64,000 nucleotides of DNA, from positions 10,612,804 through 10,676,803 of the forward strand of contig OX235277.1 of NCBI GenBank assembly GCA_944472155.2, read 5' to 3'. Shown here piece after piece: positions 38,220 through 49,785 of the stretch. Position 1 is the first letter of the stretch. Every line of letters begins with the position of its first letter. The position numbers and the translations under genes are program-made. This DNA comes from Trichobilharzia szidati. Its lineage: Eukaryota; Platyhelminthes; Trematoda; Strigeidida; Schistosomatidae. Under the pieces are notes generated by a model. That model searched no databases. It had not been told where the DNA came from and was given only the letters and a program-made list of their open reading frames with translations.

Positions 38220-39940
38220 GATATAGAACAACAGCGGCATTTAAGGTACACCTACTATGTTTATAAACAAACTGGTTGGGGTCATTGTAAGGCTTCAAGA
38301 GGGTTCAAGATTAAGTAAAATAAGTCTTTCCATAACTTTTAAGAATGTGAGGTAATAGCACACGGTCGAAACATAACAGTAGATCCACTTGTTGATTTAG
38401 GTACTGGAACAACTTTGACATTTTTCCATCAGTCAGGAATAATACTTTCGGGAAAAGATTCGTTGAAAATGTCGGTTAATGGGTAACATAAGATGTCAGC
38501 ACTCTCCTTACAGATAACAGCAGGAACTCCATCAGGACCAAGGGACTGAGTAGGTTTGATAGATTGAAGACACTTAAGGATATCATTCGTGTTAAGACAT
38601 GAGAAGCAGTCATTATTTATGCTATTAGATTTGGGAATCATAACATCTGCAGGGATACATATGAAGGATTTATTAAGCATATCAACATCAACAGAAGTAT
38701 CATTCATTATTTGCTTACCACCTGTGATTTCCTTTAAAAGCTTCCACATATTAGATGAGGATTTACATGAAAGAAACTTCTGGTTATAGAGAGCATTTAG
38801 TCTTTGTAATTCGGCTTTAATCGAAGTGTTCATTCTCTTAACACCAGGTTTATTTTTCATTTTGTACAACCTCTCTCTTTCACTGCGAAGCTTTTTGAGC
38901 TGAGAAGAGGAGAAGCGGTCGAATTTTAAGAAGATTGTATCTTTTGGACAACGAACATCAAGACAGAAATTACGATATTGTGTTATGTTACTAATTGTGT
39001 TATTGAGAGCTTGTTCAGTAAGCAAGTCCCAGTTTGTGTCTTTTAACATTGTCCTTAGATTCTTTTTGCTGTCACGTGAATAACATCTGTGTTGTGTTTT
39101 CTTTCCAAAGTAGGAGAAGACCTTTTTGTGCAGCTTTCCATATTCTTTGGGCAATACTCTTATGATGCAGTGATCAGAGTTGAGTGGTGGGACTCTTTTC
39201 CGAGCTTCAAATATTCCTATGTCATTTGTAAACACAAGATCTAGAGTATTTTCCATTCGAGTTGGGAAGTTGACAATGTTATCATGACCAAGTGAAATAA
39301 GGAAACTGTGATCACTAGAATTAAAATCTCCAGTAACTACAGACAAGGAGTTTCTGAAGGAGGTGGCAGAAAAAGAGGTAAATTCAACCGCAAATAAAGA
39401 CAATTCAGTAGAATTGCATCCAGGCGCAATATAAATGTTCGAGATGTAAATGTAGTTATATTTTGACAAATGTTAAGGTCGACATTTGACGGTGAGGCAG
39501 TCAATATTGTCACTAGAGAATTTGAAACATACTTTATTAGACGTACACCATTGTGAACTGATGAAGATGGCTACACCACCATCACGTTTCTTCCTAGGAC
39601 TACACCGATCTTGTCTGAATAATTTGAAATCATGCAGATACATTAGATTGTCATTGTATAGATCATGTAGTCATGTTTCTGGAAGTAATATGATCCCAGT
39701 ATTTCGATATATAATGGAAGACACAAGTGATTGAAGACAGTTAATCTTGGCTGGAAGAGAGCGACAATTAGTACTCAGAATTGCAGGAACAGTCATAAAT
39801 TGAATAGGAGTATTTTTGAAGGCTCTTTGCAGCTCGGCATTATGCTTCTTTTGTCTTTTTTATGGTTTTCCCGGTCAGTAGGTTTTAAGAATATTAAATA
39901 CTCACGAGAATAAACAATCCGCTTAGAGGACATATTTGAA
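38090..39940 (-). pseudogene. CR1-like retrotransposon ORF2 (endonuclease plus start of RT), broken
   Basis: Minus strand, starting near 39938 with ATGTCC. The apurinic endonuclease domain begins with STNCRSLPAKIN at about 39790, then PET followed by a stop where a tryptophan is usual, and KKRDGGVAIF. After a further stop the frame 39469-38429 continues with the endonuclease GDFN (residues 47-50) and SDH (residues 98-100) motifs, then a basic linker and the start of RT (SLGPDGVPA). After the stop at 38429 the RT continues (WKNVKVVPVPKS) and shifts frame into DPNQFVYKHSRCTLNAA at about 38290-38230, then is cut off. Same broad family as the element at 1-1172. Confidence 0.75.
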
Positions 39941-39991
39941 TAAGATTTAATTTATAAGATTATATTTGTAAAATCTCAGCGAAATTGAAAT

Positions 39992-40049
39992 GATTAATTA
40001 CAAGGTTTCGTTCGGCAATCTGGTCCGAACTTCTTCAGGGAAATTAATC
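39992..40049 (-). ncRNA. Hammerhead ribozyme motif in the Penelope terminal repeat
   Basis: On the minus strand stem I GATTAAT (about 40043-40049) pairs with ATTAATC (39992-39998). The core is CTGAAGA (40032-40038), stem II is a perfect 6-bp GTTCGG/CCGAAC with a 9-nt loop, and GAAAC is followed by a minimal stem III and the cleavage triplet GTA. This fits the CUGANGA...GAAA...UH hammerhead rule with the very short stem III known for ribozymes of Penelope-like elements. All core bases are intact. Confidence 0.7.
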
Positions 40050-40254
40050 GAATTAACATAACAGAGGTTTATATATAAAAGGAACAACTCATGTTTTTAA
40101 ATTTTGTCCAATCATGAATCATGCAACAGTCATCAACATGTATAATAAATAAATAAATAAAATAGTATGTTTAAATATAAAAGTACATCTCTTGTTTTAA
40201 ATTGTTTGTCCTCTCATGTGAATCAAAAAACAGCTATCAATAGGTATTTTACGA

Positions 40255-40370
40255 GTTGATCACTGACTGATATCAGCTAGAGAACCATTGAAAACCAAGG
40301 AGTACTGAACAGCTGCTGTTTCATCCTAGTTTGGGAATCATCGTCAGTACGCACCCACTGGTAAAATGAA
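40255..40370 (-). mobile_element. SINE 3' part (copy 6, reverse)
   Basis: Reverse-complement SINE covering the end of the head, the hammerhead-like segment (40301-40350; stem I GTACTG/CAGTAC perfect, cleavage triplet GTT) and the tail. It lies inside the 3' region of the Penelope-like element. Confidence 0.65.
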
Positions 40371-40688
40371 CAAAACAAAACAAAATTTTTTTTATATGAA
40401 CTGTGATCAAAATTTGACTTCAGACTTTCAAAATTAGTCTACTTTTGTTAAAATATATGTGTATATGTGTTATGCAGTATCAATGGTGTGTGTGTGTGGG
40501 CGAACAGTCATAAAACATTTGTTATTCTCATAGGAGCTGTGATCAAGATTTGACCGGATAGTTACAAAATAATTGAGATGTTTTTTACACATATAATATA
40601 ATTTTATAAATTTGTTATTCTCTCCATAAGAAGACGTAGACAATCGGGAATTTGATCAAGTGTGACTAGTTGTTGATACACATCCAAT

Positions 40689-42180
40689 TTATTTATTAGT
40701 CAGGATTTGCCATGCATCAGCTAAGATCACACCTTCACGTCTGCTCAAACTGTTGGGATTCACCCATATATGTAGGGCTTCTGCAGTCAGTCTTTCTTTA
40801 TATGAACCAAAACCTTTCTGTAAAACCTTAGTCTTATCAAAGTCGATTTTGTGTCCCGTTTCTATCGAATGTAGTGCAATTGCTGGTTTGTTTTCTAGCT
40901 TCTTCAAGTCTGCAGAGGTCTTTGGAACCATCTTTAGACATTGTTTATGCTTTTTCACTCTTACATGTACCTGTCTGGGAGTTTCTCCTACATATACGGC
41001 GTTACAATCCCCACAATTTTGCTGGTTTTCTTGTTTTATTTTATTCTTGGCCTTAACCAGTAATGAGCGTAAGGTGTTTGATGCACGAAAATACACTCGT
41101 ATGTTGTGGTCGTTAAGGATTCGCTTTATTTCGTCGGATGTTTCTTTGCGGTAAGGAATCACCGCTGTACTAACCCAATTCTTAGCATTAGGTTTTGATT
41201 CATCCTTGTCTTCACATTTTAAATATCTATTTATGAAGGTTTTTGGATAATTATTTGATTCAAGAGTGGACTGAACCAATTTCAATTCATTGCTAATATC
41301 TTCCTCCTCAGTAACTAGACGTTTGGCTCTGTTGATCAGATTCTTGGCCACAGTTACTTTGGTGGTAAATGGATGAGCTGAATGGTAATCCAGGTATCTA
41401 TCCGAATTTGCCGGCTTTCTAAAAATGTTTATTTTAAATTTTCCATCTAATTTTCTTTGTACTAAACAGTCCAGGAACGCCAACTCATTCTCATCGGATT
41501 CAACCTCTTTGGAGAACTTGATAGTTTCTGACATATTGTTTATCAAGTTAAACAGTTCATTTAACAAACTACGTTTGATTATGATGAAGGTATCATCTAC
41601 GTATCTTAACTACATCTTTGGGGGACTAGGGCATCTCATAATTGCATTTGTTTCTAATGAGTGCATAAATAGATTGGCGACTAGCGGAGATACTGGTGAT
41701 CCCATAGCAATGCCTCCTGTTTGACGATAAAGAACCCCTTTAAACGTAAATAACGTGGATCGGAAACACAATTCTAATACCTTCATAATTTCGTCGGGGT
41801 TTAAATGACAACGACCACTGAGTTCGTCGTCAGTAATAAGTAAATTATGAATAATACCTAAAGAATCATTAACGGGAACATTCGTGAATAATGAATAAAC
41901 ATCGAAACTTGCCATTATTTCATCTTCTTCAATATTAGTCAAGTTTATACTCCTCTTAAATTCATACGCATTCTTCACGCCATGCTCCACTTTCATTTCA
42001 TATGGACTAAGAATTCGATAAATGTATTTAGAAAGTTTGTATGTCGGGGAATTATTAAAATCCACTACTGGACGTAATGGAACATCTGATTTGTGTATTT
42101 TTGGTAAACCATAAAATCTACAGGGGCTGCAACTTTTTGGAGCCAGAGTAAACCAAAGTGATACACCGAGCTTCTGTTTT
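40689..42180 (-). pseudogene. Penelope-like RT with GIY-YIG endonuclease, one amber stop
   Basis: One continuous minus-strand frame interrupted only by a TAG at 41610-41612. Upstream of it: YGLPKIHK and PLRPVVDF (about 42110-42060), SFDVYSLFTNVP with a catalytic aspartate, and GGIAMGSPVSPL. The amber stop falls immediately before LRYVDDTFIII at about 41590, where a tryptophan is the usual residue, so TGG to TAG is likely. Then FRKP and LLVKAKNK, followed by the endonuclease with CGDC, VYVGET (residues 191-196 of the 292-codon downstream frame), an HxxxTGHxIDF element and a conserved Glu in RLTAEAL. The frame ends at 40689. The N-terminal part before about 42180 is missing. Apart from the stop and the 5' truncation it is well preserved. 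Confidence 0.8.
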
Positions 42181-42300
42181 TTTGGAATTAATCATTTCAA
42201 TTCGCTGAAATTTTACAAATATAATTTTATAAATGTCTACTTCTCACTCAGCGCTCAATTATTTTGCAGCTATCCGGTCAAATCTTGATCACAGTTCATA

Positions 42301-42844
42301 TGATGATATAATTATTTAAAATGAATTGGAAATGAGCAATTAAATGCAATATGATTTGTAATGTATAAGATATTTGGTAGCCCAAGATTCAAGCAGGCCG
42401 CCAAGACGATTAATGATGAGGTTTGAATAACAGTAGTGTACAAACAGATGTAAAGATGCCCCTAATCCACCTGACGCTTTCATTCCTAGATCCTCAAAGT
42501 TCATCTAGACAACATTCGGGAATGAATAGCATTCATCTTTATTTACAATTAGACAATTGCCATCACCAACAGCTTATTGACTGAATAAAGCTTTACAAAG
42601 TGTAGATGAACATTTATGATATCTTTTTTTCAGTGAAAACGGTTGTTCTTATTTGTTAACAAATTATGTGAGAAACTGAAATCACAAGGATGTCTTTGTG
42701 ATCAAGTCTCAAGAGACTCCGATTCGATTTGTCACAATAAATAAATATTATAATGCCAAGAATAAATCTCAGTGAATTACTTATTTGACCTAATATACGA
42801 GTGAACAATTAGATGTAAAAACTTTGTGTCGATAAAGGACAATA
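42301..42844. other. No gene seen
   Basis: AT-rich sequence between the Penelope-like element and the second segmental duplicate. Confidence 0.45.
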
Positions 42845-43289
42845 ATTTGGAATCGAGGAACAGTTCATAGTTCAATTTCACTTTCAATTATGAACGTTAA
42901 CAATACTGACGGGTGGCTGGTGCTACTCTATCTCAGTTAGCCTTGTCATTAAATAACCAGAATTACTGCTTTTAACAAAAAGCGAAGGCAGATGAAGGCT
43001 ACTCACTATCATTGATGATATTCCTGTTTATTGTGGCCTAAATCATGTGGCAGCAGATGGTGTGCGAGGAGATAGATATTCGCTGGATTGATGTGAAAAC
43101 GGAGGTAAATGTCAACTTTGCGGGTTGTTGATATCAAAATTTAGTATATAATTGAAGATCTGCGAATAAAAATCAGCAAATTAACGGAAGAGGCAGACAG
43201 GAAACAGGGAAATTCAAGTGAATATAACAGCGACAGATTTGATAAAGATGCCTATTCAACAAGTAGAATCAGAGATCCCTGTCTTTCTC

Positions 43290-43640
43290 AAAGCCAGACA
43301 GTGTCAGAAACACTAATGTAAAGTCGTCGTCAACATATGGCACAGAGACTTGACGTCCTGTCACTAAAAGTGTTCTCAATAGGTTACTCCAGATGTTTGT
43401 CTACAATCATTTTTGCTTGGTACACGCTGAAGATCAGTTGACTTGTGGGAAATGATAACCAACAATGAACTCTGGCATGCAACGAATCAACTGAGGAGCT
43501 TTCATCTAACATCCACACTGAAACAAATGGAGATGGACTGAACACCAGCTGAGTAGAGATTTAACAAGGAAACTGTAACCCAAAGTTTGCATAGATGTGA
43601 TTCTGTGAAAAGGAGACTTAACTTGTTGCCAACTTCTACC
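43290..43640 (+). mobile_element. RTE relic within segmental duplication copy 2
   Basis: Absent from copy 1. The plus strand holds a decayed RTE C-terminal stretch at about 43435-43600, including ITNNELWHATNQL, which resembles the ISN-LW-RT-Q segment of SR2-type elements, then stops. Identification is by motif resemblance only. Confidence 0.45.
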
Positions 43641-43979
43641 TAGTAATTTCCTCGATTTTCAATCATTTTCTAAAATTTTTCCCCACCTCTGAAATCATTT
43701 ATGAACACCTCAGTATGATTGGTATAATTTTGATGTATAACTACACTTATAAGCGTAGAGCCATCTATGTGGAATTAACTGAAAACTCATACATATATAA
43801 CCCTTGGCGATTCAGCCTCATTCTATGAATGTGTAAATTTGAATATTCGATGGTATAAACAAAAGGTTATGAAGTCGTCCGAATGCATCGACATGATTAT
43901 GAGCAATACATTGTGACTAGAAATTGTAATACAATTCGACAATACTCTATCATTGAAGTTCTAGTGGGAAATCTTGATG

Positions 43980-44270
43980 AGTGAGGTCCATCCAGTCAAG
44001 TGTGAGGATGGATTTCCCACCAATGACATTAGTTGGTGGTGGCACTCAATCACGAATTATCAGAAGTTAGAAATCATGAGCCATTGAATTGTGTCCCAGG
44101 AGATGGATGGTATACAAGCTTGCCTTGTGACCGGATAGTTCTAAGTTCAAACCCACTGGGTCATAAATGCCGATGAATCTCAAAAGACGACGATGAAACA
44201 GCTGTCCAGTACTCCCTGCTTGTTTCGAATGGTTCTCTAACTGATATAAATCCGCGATCAACTCGTGAAA
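43980..44270 (+). mobile_element. SINE (copy 7), inside segmental duplication copy 2
   Basis: Leader, decayed box A at about 44100, decayed box B (AGTTCAAACCC) at about 44143-44155, hammerhead-like segment at about 44166-44215 with GAAACAGCTGTCCAGTAC intact but stem I and II weakened. Same insertion as copy 5. Confidence 0.65.
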
Positions 44271-45361
44271 GCAAAACTAATCCTTACAAACCAATTACAG
44301 AATATATCGCTCAATATGTTATAGTTTAAATAACCCTAACTAATTCGGAATTATATTCTGCCACAAAAATTCTACGCATACATCAATCAGATAAAGTTCC
44401 TAACATATTTCTAGCATAATGATCAGTGATCAACGATATTATCTAGCGATGTGTGATTTGTTGGAGTCGGATCATCTCATCAGTTTAACAACGTGCTTAC
44501 AACAGAAACTAATCTACTTTGATTATATTCACTCATGTGTGCTTACATTTCAATTAATTATGTAAATAGGGCTTAGTTTTGGTAGGAATATGTCATCATA
44601 TACACAAGCCAATTATGTTGAATCCATTTTGATGGTGATTTATGCTTGGTATGTTATTTTTAATCACCTGGTTTACGGATAGATTCATAATAAATAATCT
44701 TTGATTATCCATAGTTATTGTCCATATCTGGGTTATCAGTTGTGTGACTTCGAGGAATGCAGGAAGCTTACCGCTGAAGACTTCTCAATACATCATACAG
44801 AGGAGAGAAATGATGCCACATTGGATCATCTGCCTTTTGAATAGCTTGTTAAGGCTTATCAAAGAGGCCAACTGTTTGGAGAATACATCAACAGTTCATG
44901 TTTATGAAAATATACCACGTGTTGGTGGCAGTTATAGTCGATAAGCCATTCCAATGGGGTTAGGGTCAACAGACTAGCCGTGAGGATCCTGCTTCTTTTT
45001 TTCGATGGAGCGGTTGATACATTCTACCGAAGACGCCTTGTGCTCCTTAATGTAAAAATTTAGAAAACCGTGGATGAAGTCATCCTGAAAAACGTCTCTT
45101 AGCCAGTAACAAGGCTGGCAATAAGGGAAACCCAATGTTCTCCCCGTAAGGCCATCAATCAAAAAATAATAGCGGGGAGTAAGTGATCGGCCATGTGTTC
45201 ATTCACAAACATAAATAAATTGCTTAAGAATGAGAAAAGTCGATAGACAATTATAAAGGGAACAAAATACTAACTGGATCAGACAGATACAGACGTGAAT
45301 TATGTACATGAATCACCGTATCAGACAGACTTAAACGTACTTGACTTGAACAGAAATTATC

Positions 45362-46904
45362 TAAAAGTAAAATGATTGGAAATGCTTCAATGAAATACAT
45401 TCGTTTGTTTGAAACAAATTTGAACAGAACTACTGAATAATGAACAGTTACTATAGATAAAGATAAGTCTCATTTTCATCATTAGCTCATTGAGTCCACT
45501 GGAAATATGTTTGTTTGAATAAACTTCATAATGAAGGAAATTGAAGAGAGGCATGAGAAAGGATGACTTCACAAAAGGAAGAATGATTGAAGCTGCAAAT
45601 AAATTTTGGTATTGAAGAAGAATAACTAATGGTGTCTGGCGCAATAGGAGTTGTGAGTTGGATAGATTGAATTCATGTCAAATTATGGCATATGAATGTG
45701 TAAAATTCATGATATCCAAGTGGTTACTTGTGTGACTGCCAATCCGTTAATATAGAAGCCAGCTGAAACCTCAGTAGTTTAATGAGAGATATAGGTTAAA
45801 GGCTGACGGGATTGAATAGACTCTGTTGTGGAGTGTTGGAAAGGGCAGTGGACTGCTTCTAAAATTTAAACAGTATCTTAAATCGATCAATTCTATCGGC
45901 ACATAACACAAAGATTTCTTAGTAAAAAATTCTCTTTTTTCAAAAATTGCATTTTCACAAATGTTAGAGAAGTTTCTAATAATCTTTTTAGGCCAACCAG
46001 CTAGCCAAGTGTAGACTGTCTGGTTGAGATCTTTTGCATGAGAAGGATCATTTATTGAGGCTTTTTAGTGGTATGAATCGAAACTGTTGTCAATGACGTA
46101 GGCGCATAGTCATCTTGTAATCTCTGATATCCATTAAAACCTCCGGATTTAACATGTTACTATTCTTTCTCCCTCTCTGGCACATTTCTCCTCACTGGAA
46201 ATCTTCTGAATATCTTCCTTCTTTAACTTCTTCTGCTTTGTTTGACGCATGAAATGTATAACTTCTTTACAAAGTTCTATAACGAATATCAGTGAAACTG
46301 TCAAAAAATGAATATCCGTTACACTCTGTTGTAGCTGTTAGTAAATTCTAGTAAAGAAGCACATGAGCGAATGAATCACATTGCGAGAAGTAAAGTTTCT
46401 ACAAACGCTTTGATGAGGTCAACAGTTAGAACACTTTACACTGTCACTCCATCAATAAATTACCCTAGATGTCCACTGGTGCATCAGTACTACTAAGGAA
46501 ATGTTGCCAGTGTTGTTGAACTCCAAGTGTATCAATGTTTACACCTGTTATTGGTCCAGAAAAGAATCTTTGCTGAAATACTTGTTACTTCAACGATGTG
46601 TATTCACTGTCAAATGAGAATGTTTACACAAGGTTGTCATGTCAACGAAAGAATATTTGGTATTTTGCTGTGTTTACGAAATCACAACATCAAATGGTGA
46701 CTACAAGCATCAATTCATTTCGCCTGGATGTATAAAACAGAAAATTAACGACAACAATTAAACAAAAGTAGGGAAAAATCCATATCTACTTCAATAAATA
46801 AAATGAAGTTTAGTGTAAATATTTGGCATATTGGCAAAGAAAATTAACCTGACTCATTCTGCTATGCTTTATATATACTAGCCATGGTTCGGACGTACAT
46901 GGCG
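45362..46904. other. No gene seen
   Basis: Unique AT-rich sequence with short frames (for example 45387-45644 minus) and no recognised motif. Confidence 0.45.
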
Positions 46905-47104
46905 GTTGATTTATGCCAAATATCATACCAGAGAAAATCTACAAGTTAGCGGACGAGGTGGTCAACACAGAACTTACAACAAACATAGATAACACAAAAA
47001 GGGGGTTGAAGTTACTTAACCAACAACAAAATTCCAAAATCGTGATCAGTAGGACGGATTCGAAAGACGTCAGTTCATTCACCCATCTGGCTCTCTCCCA
47101 ACTT
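46905..47104 (+). mobile_element. RTE relic, left flank of unit C
   Basis: The frame 46913-47107 carries a thumb-region remnant of an RTE reverse transcriptase: KLADEVVNTEL, NIDNTK and LLNQQQNS followed by SSFTHL. A second, diverged copy of the same segment in the same orientation lies at 50332-50560, directly after unit C. Confidence 0.65.
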
Positions 47105-48299
47105 TGAAGTTGATTTTTTTGTCGTTTTCGCTCTCAGTGACTATGACCAAACATCTCATGGAGGAATATATCCTCAGTGTATTCATAATGTTTCGTTAGG
47201 AAAGAAAACATTGTCAAGTGTGAATGAATTCTTTCCTGATTTCAACAACTGATGACTGAACACTCGAGAACGAGGAATCATTTGTAAAAAGTGAATAGTC
47301 ATCTACTGTGTATGGACATGGTCGTTGTAATCAGCATCTATGCAATGTTTCATAGTTTTGCTTCTTACTCATGCTCTTCTCATTTTGTAAACGTGAAAGG
47401 CAGTATCAATGCAACCGTCTCTCCAGAACAATTTTCTCTGAATAACATACACAGTGAATACTGGATTCCGAAGTAACAGTCTACAGATACAATTTATCTG
47501 GTACAATGAACCAGTGGCGAATCAGCAGAATAAACATCCAACCTGATGGGTGCAGTTAGAAACCACTAGATTGTCATCTATCGGTAGGCGGCTTTTATTA
47601 CTCCACTTCGTGTCTCGTCGACTTCAACATCTATTGTTCTTATTTCCAGGTACAGACATGCATGCGTATTCCTGTAATTCCTTAGGCTAAGGTTACGTCC
47701 GCGTGGTATTCCACAAATTAGAATGCACATCTCTCATCGTACAGGCTAATTCACACTCAATATGCTCATATTCGTGATGCATGCAGACTGAATGTGGTTG
47801 TTTCATGCACCAAATATCCATCTGTAATATCCGAGATTTCTTTCCTACGTTACGCTATCATTTCAATAGAAGAACATTGTCAGGAATACAAATTATTAAT
47901 CACACACTATATTTATGAATTCTAGAATCGCCTTCCTTTATCTTCGATCGCATTTATCAACACAAGAATCGACTACTGGTTGCTGAATGTGGGTTTCTAT
48001 GCACACCACAGGAAATACTTGATGCCACCTATTTTAAACCAATGAAGGAATTTATTCAACTGCGAAAATGTTAATCGTACGCTGTGTAGATTGACAGTGT
48101 AACTTCCAGTGAAATTAACTACATCAAGTCAGTCATTATTCACTGAGACCACTTGATCAGCAAACCTCTGCTAACACATTTACAACTGGCTAGTTGAATT
48201 CGGAGATCACGTGAGATTGGCAATTACCCTGAATTCGTGAGATTTCGAATGAATCTGCGAATTTGTGATCAGAAAACAAGGAATTTGTCAAAAGTTGAT

Positions 48300-48541
48300 T
48301 TATTTCTCATTATTTCGACGTCCACAAAGAAGTTTCACATTCCGGTTTTCATTTCTAACTCGACATCGAGAAAAGCGACACGTATTTTCACAGCAGTCTT
48401 CATCTGTTCTACAAAATTCCATTCGATGTTTACAACAAAATTGAAGACCTGTTGATTTGCGACGTCGACAGTAAACAGTGGGACAGCACTTTCCAATGTA
48501 ATAAGGAGTATGTATGCCATCTCGACACAAACATTCATCTC
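48300..48541 (-). CDS. Knottin-type cysteine-rich exon, unit C (terminal exon)
   Basis: This exon begins after TTTTCTCTGAAAG at 48541 and joins the signal exon at 49684-49759 across an intron of 1142 bp in matching phase. It encodes 79 residues; the predicted precursor has 105. Twelve cysteines follow the family spacing, ending in the cystine-knot pattern. Unlike the other copies the frame does not stop after about 65 residues: the stop used in unit B exon a (TGA) reads CGG here, adding a basic tail with a thirteenth cysteine that ends RRNNEK. The stop codon TAA at 48302-48300 overlaps the AATAAA signal at 48304-48299. Function is unknown; a secreted disulfide-rich peptide is the safe statement. 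Confidence 0.75.
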
Positions 48542-49683
48542 CTTTCAGAGAAAACAAATACAATGTTATTTGTATTTCATGAATAAGGGTGGCGCAGTTT
48601 GCTTTGAAAGTCAACATGAAATTGTCAAGAATGAATTAAGCGATAAATTTTTGCAAAATAAATATTCATATTATTACCTTAACACCACTTCTCGTCTGGA
48701 TTTGTAGGCAACGTCAGTTTGACCCAAGTGAATTGTAGTCAGAGATTAGTTTCACTTCAAAGTTGGCAGAAATCTGCCATCCATTCACGCACAATAAAGT
48801 TATCATCTAGCATACATTGAAATGACAGAGATGCAGAGAGTTTATTCAAGGCATCCAAGGCATATCTTGCAAACCTTGTCAAACTTCCCAAAAACATGGT
48901 AATATCTACTGATCACTGTTATTCATAGGAATGGTAATGATTATTTCCATTCAGTTTAATTGGTTTCCCTAAAGACGTTCTTACCAGTTACTTGAACAAA
49001 ACTTTTCAGTCGGTCATTTCAACTTCGCTGAGATTTTAATCTTTGAAGTTTCCCTAAGAATATTTGACTTCTTCGTGTCTTTGCAATTGATCTTTAGTGT
49101 TTATACATTCAATTGCGAACTAATCCAGTGAACACAAATGAATAATAATGAGCCATGATATTCTAAACCTAACTTCGCTGACACTGTCATCAATTGAGAA
49201 GCTGTTTAGTTATCAACTACACTACATGCCAGACAACATAAAGAGCACGATGATGTACATCAAGCAATAAACAGGGCTTAGTGAGTGTACAGTTGCACAT
49301 GAGCAACAGACCAGTTAAGACACAGTGTAGTCACGGATCTACCGAAAACAATCACGATGCTTTCCCATTCTTAAGAATATCAATATTTCACACATATCTC
49401 TGCTATCGGATTCATCTAGTGTAAACATGACACTCCGAAATTGACGAAGCATCTCATGCTCACAAACACAATTATCATGCAAGTTATCAACAGTGTGAAG
49501 TTTAAGTCTACCCTCATGAGCCCCTCTACATCAACGACATTACCACACAAAGTTGATCAGCCGATATTCAGAATAGATGAAAAGTAAATTAGGCATCTAC
49601 AAAATTTCACATAATACCCAGCCGACCTGATAAACACAAATCTAATACAATCACAGTATCATACACATCACAAGAAAACATAC

Positions 49684-49759
49684 CTGAAGCCCGTACAACC
49701 TGGTCGTTCATCACCACAAGTGACAATACTAATATCGTGAGCAACGCAGAAGTGTGCAT
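49684..49759 (-). CDS. Signal-peptide exon of the unit C knottin gene
   Basis: A 76-nt exon, ATG at 49759-49757, 25 residues starting MHTSALLTILVLSLVV and ending RAS, phase 1, donor GTATG at 49683. Compared with A1 and B several residues differ, mostly conservative replacements in the hydrophobic core plus Gly to Asn and Gln to Arg near the end. This is the best-supported complete gene in the window together with 48300-48541. Confidence 0.75.
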
Positions 49760-49785
49760 AGTCGGATTATTATTGCCACAGTGTG

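Larger units (their letters stand above)
39945..42300 (-). mobile_element. Penelope-like element (PLE) with terminal-repeat pieces
   Basis: The element core is the RT plus GIY-YIG frame at 40689-42180. Downstream on the same strand are terminal-repeat sequence at about 40536-40610 and a second piece at 39945-40240 that carries a hammerhead. At the 5' side a 110-bp terminal-repeat fragment (about 42187-42297) is inverted, a structure often seen in Penelope insertions. The 5' third of the reading frame is missing. A SINE sits inside the 3' part at 40255-40370. The low-coordinate end abuts the start of the CR1-like pseudogene. Confidence 0.75.
42845..45361. repeat. Segmental duplication, copy 2
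   Basis: Counterpart of 36230-38219. It ends at 45361 inside the CR1-like RT sequence (about 45255-45361 equals 38110-38219), showing that the CR1-like fragment predates the duplication and that one breakpoint lies within it. Confidence 0.75.

Noticed and set aside
40753..41154. Plus-strand protein-coding frame opposite the Penelope-like RT
   Set aside because: It is the antisense shadow of the GIY-YIG and RT frame, which shows clear family motifs on the minus strand.
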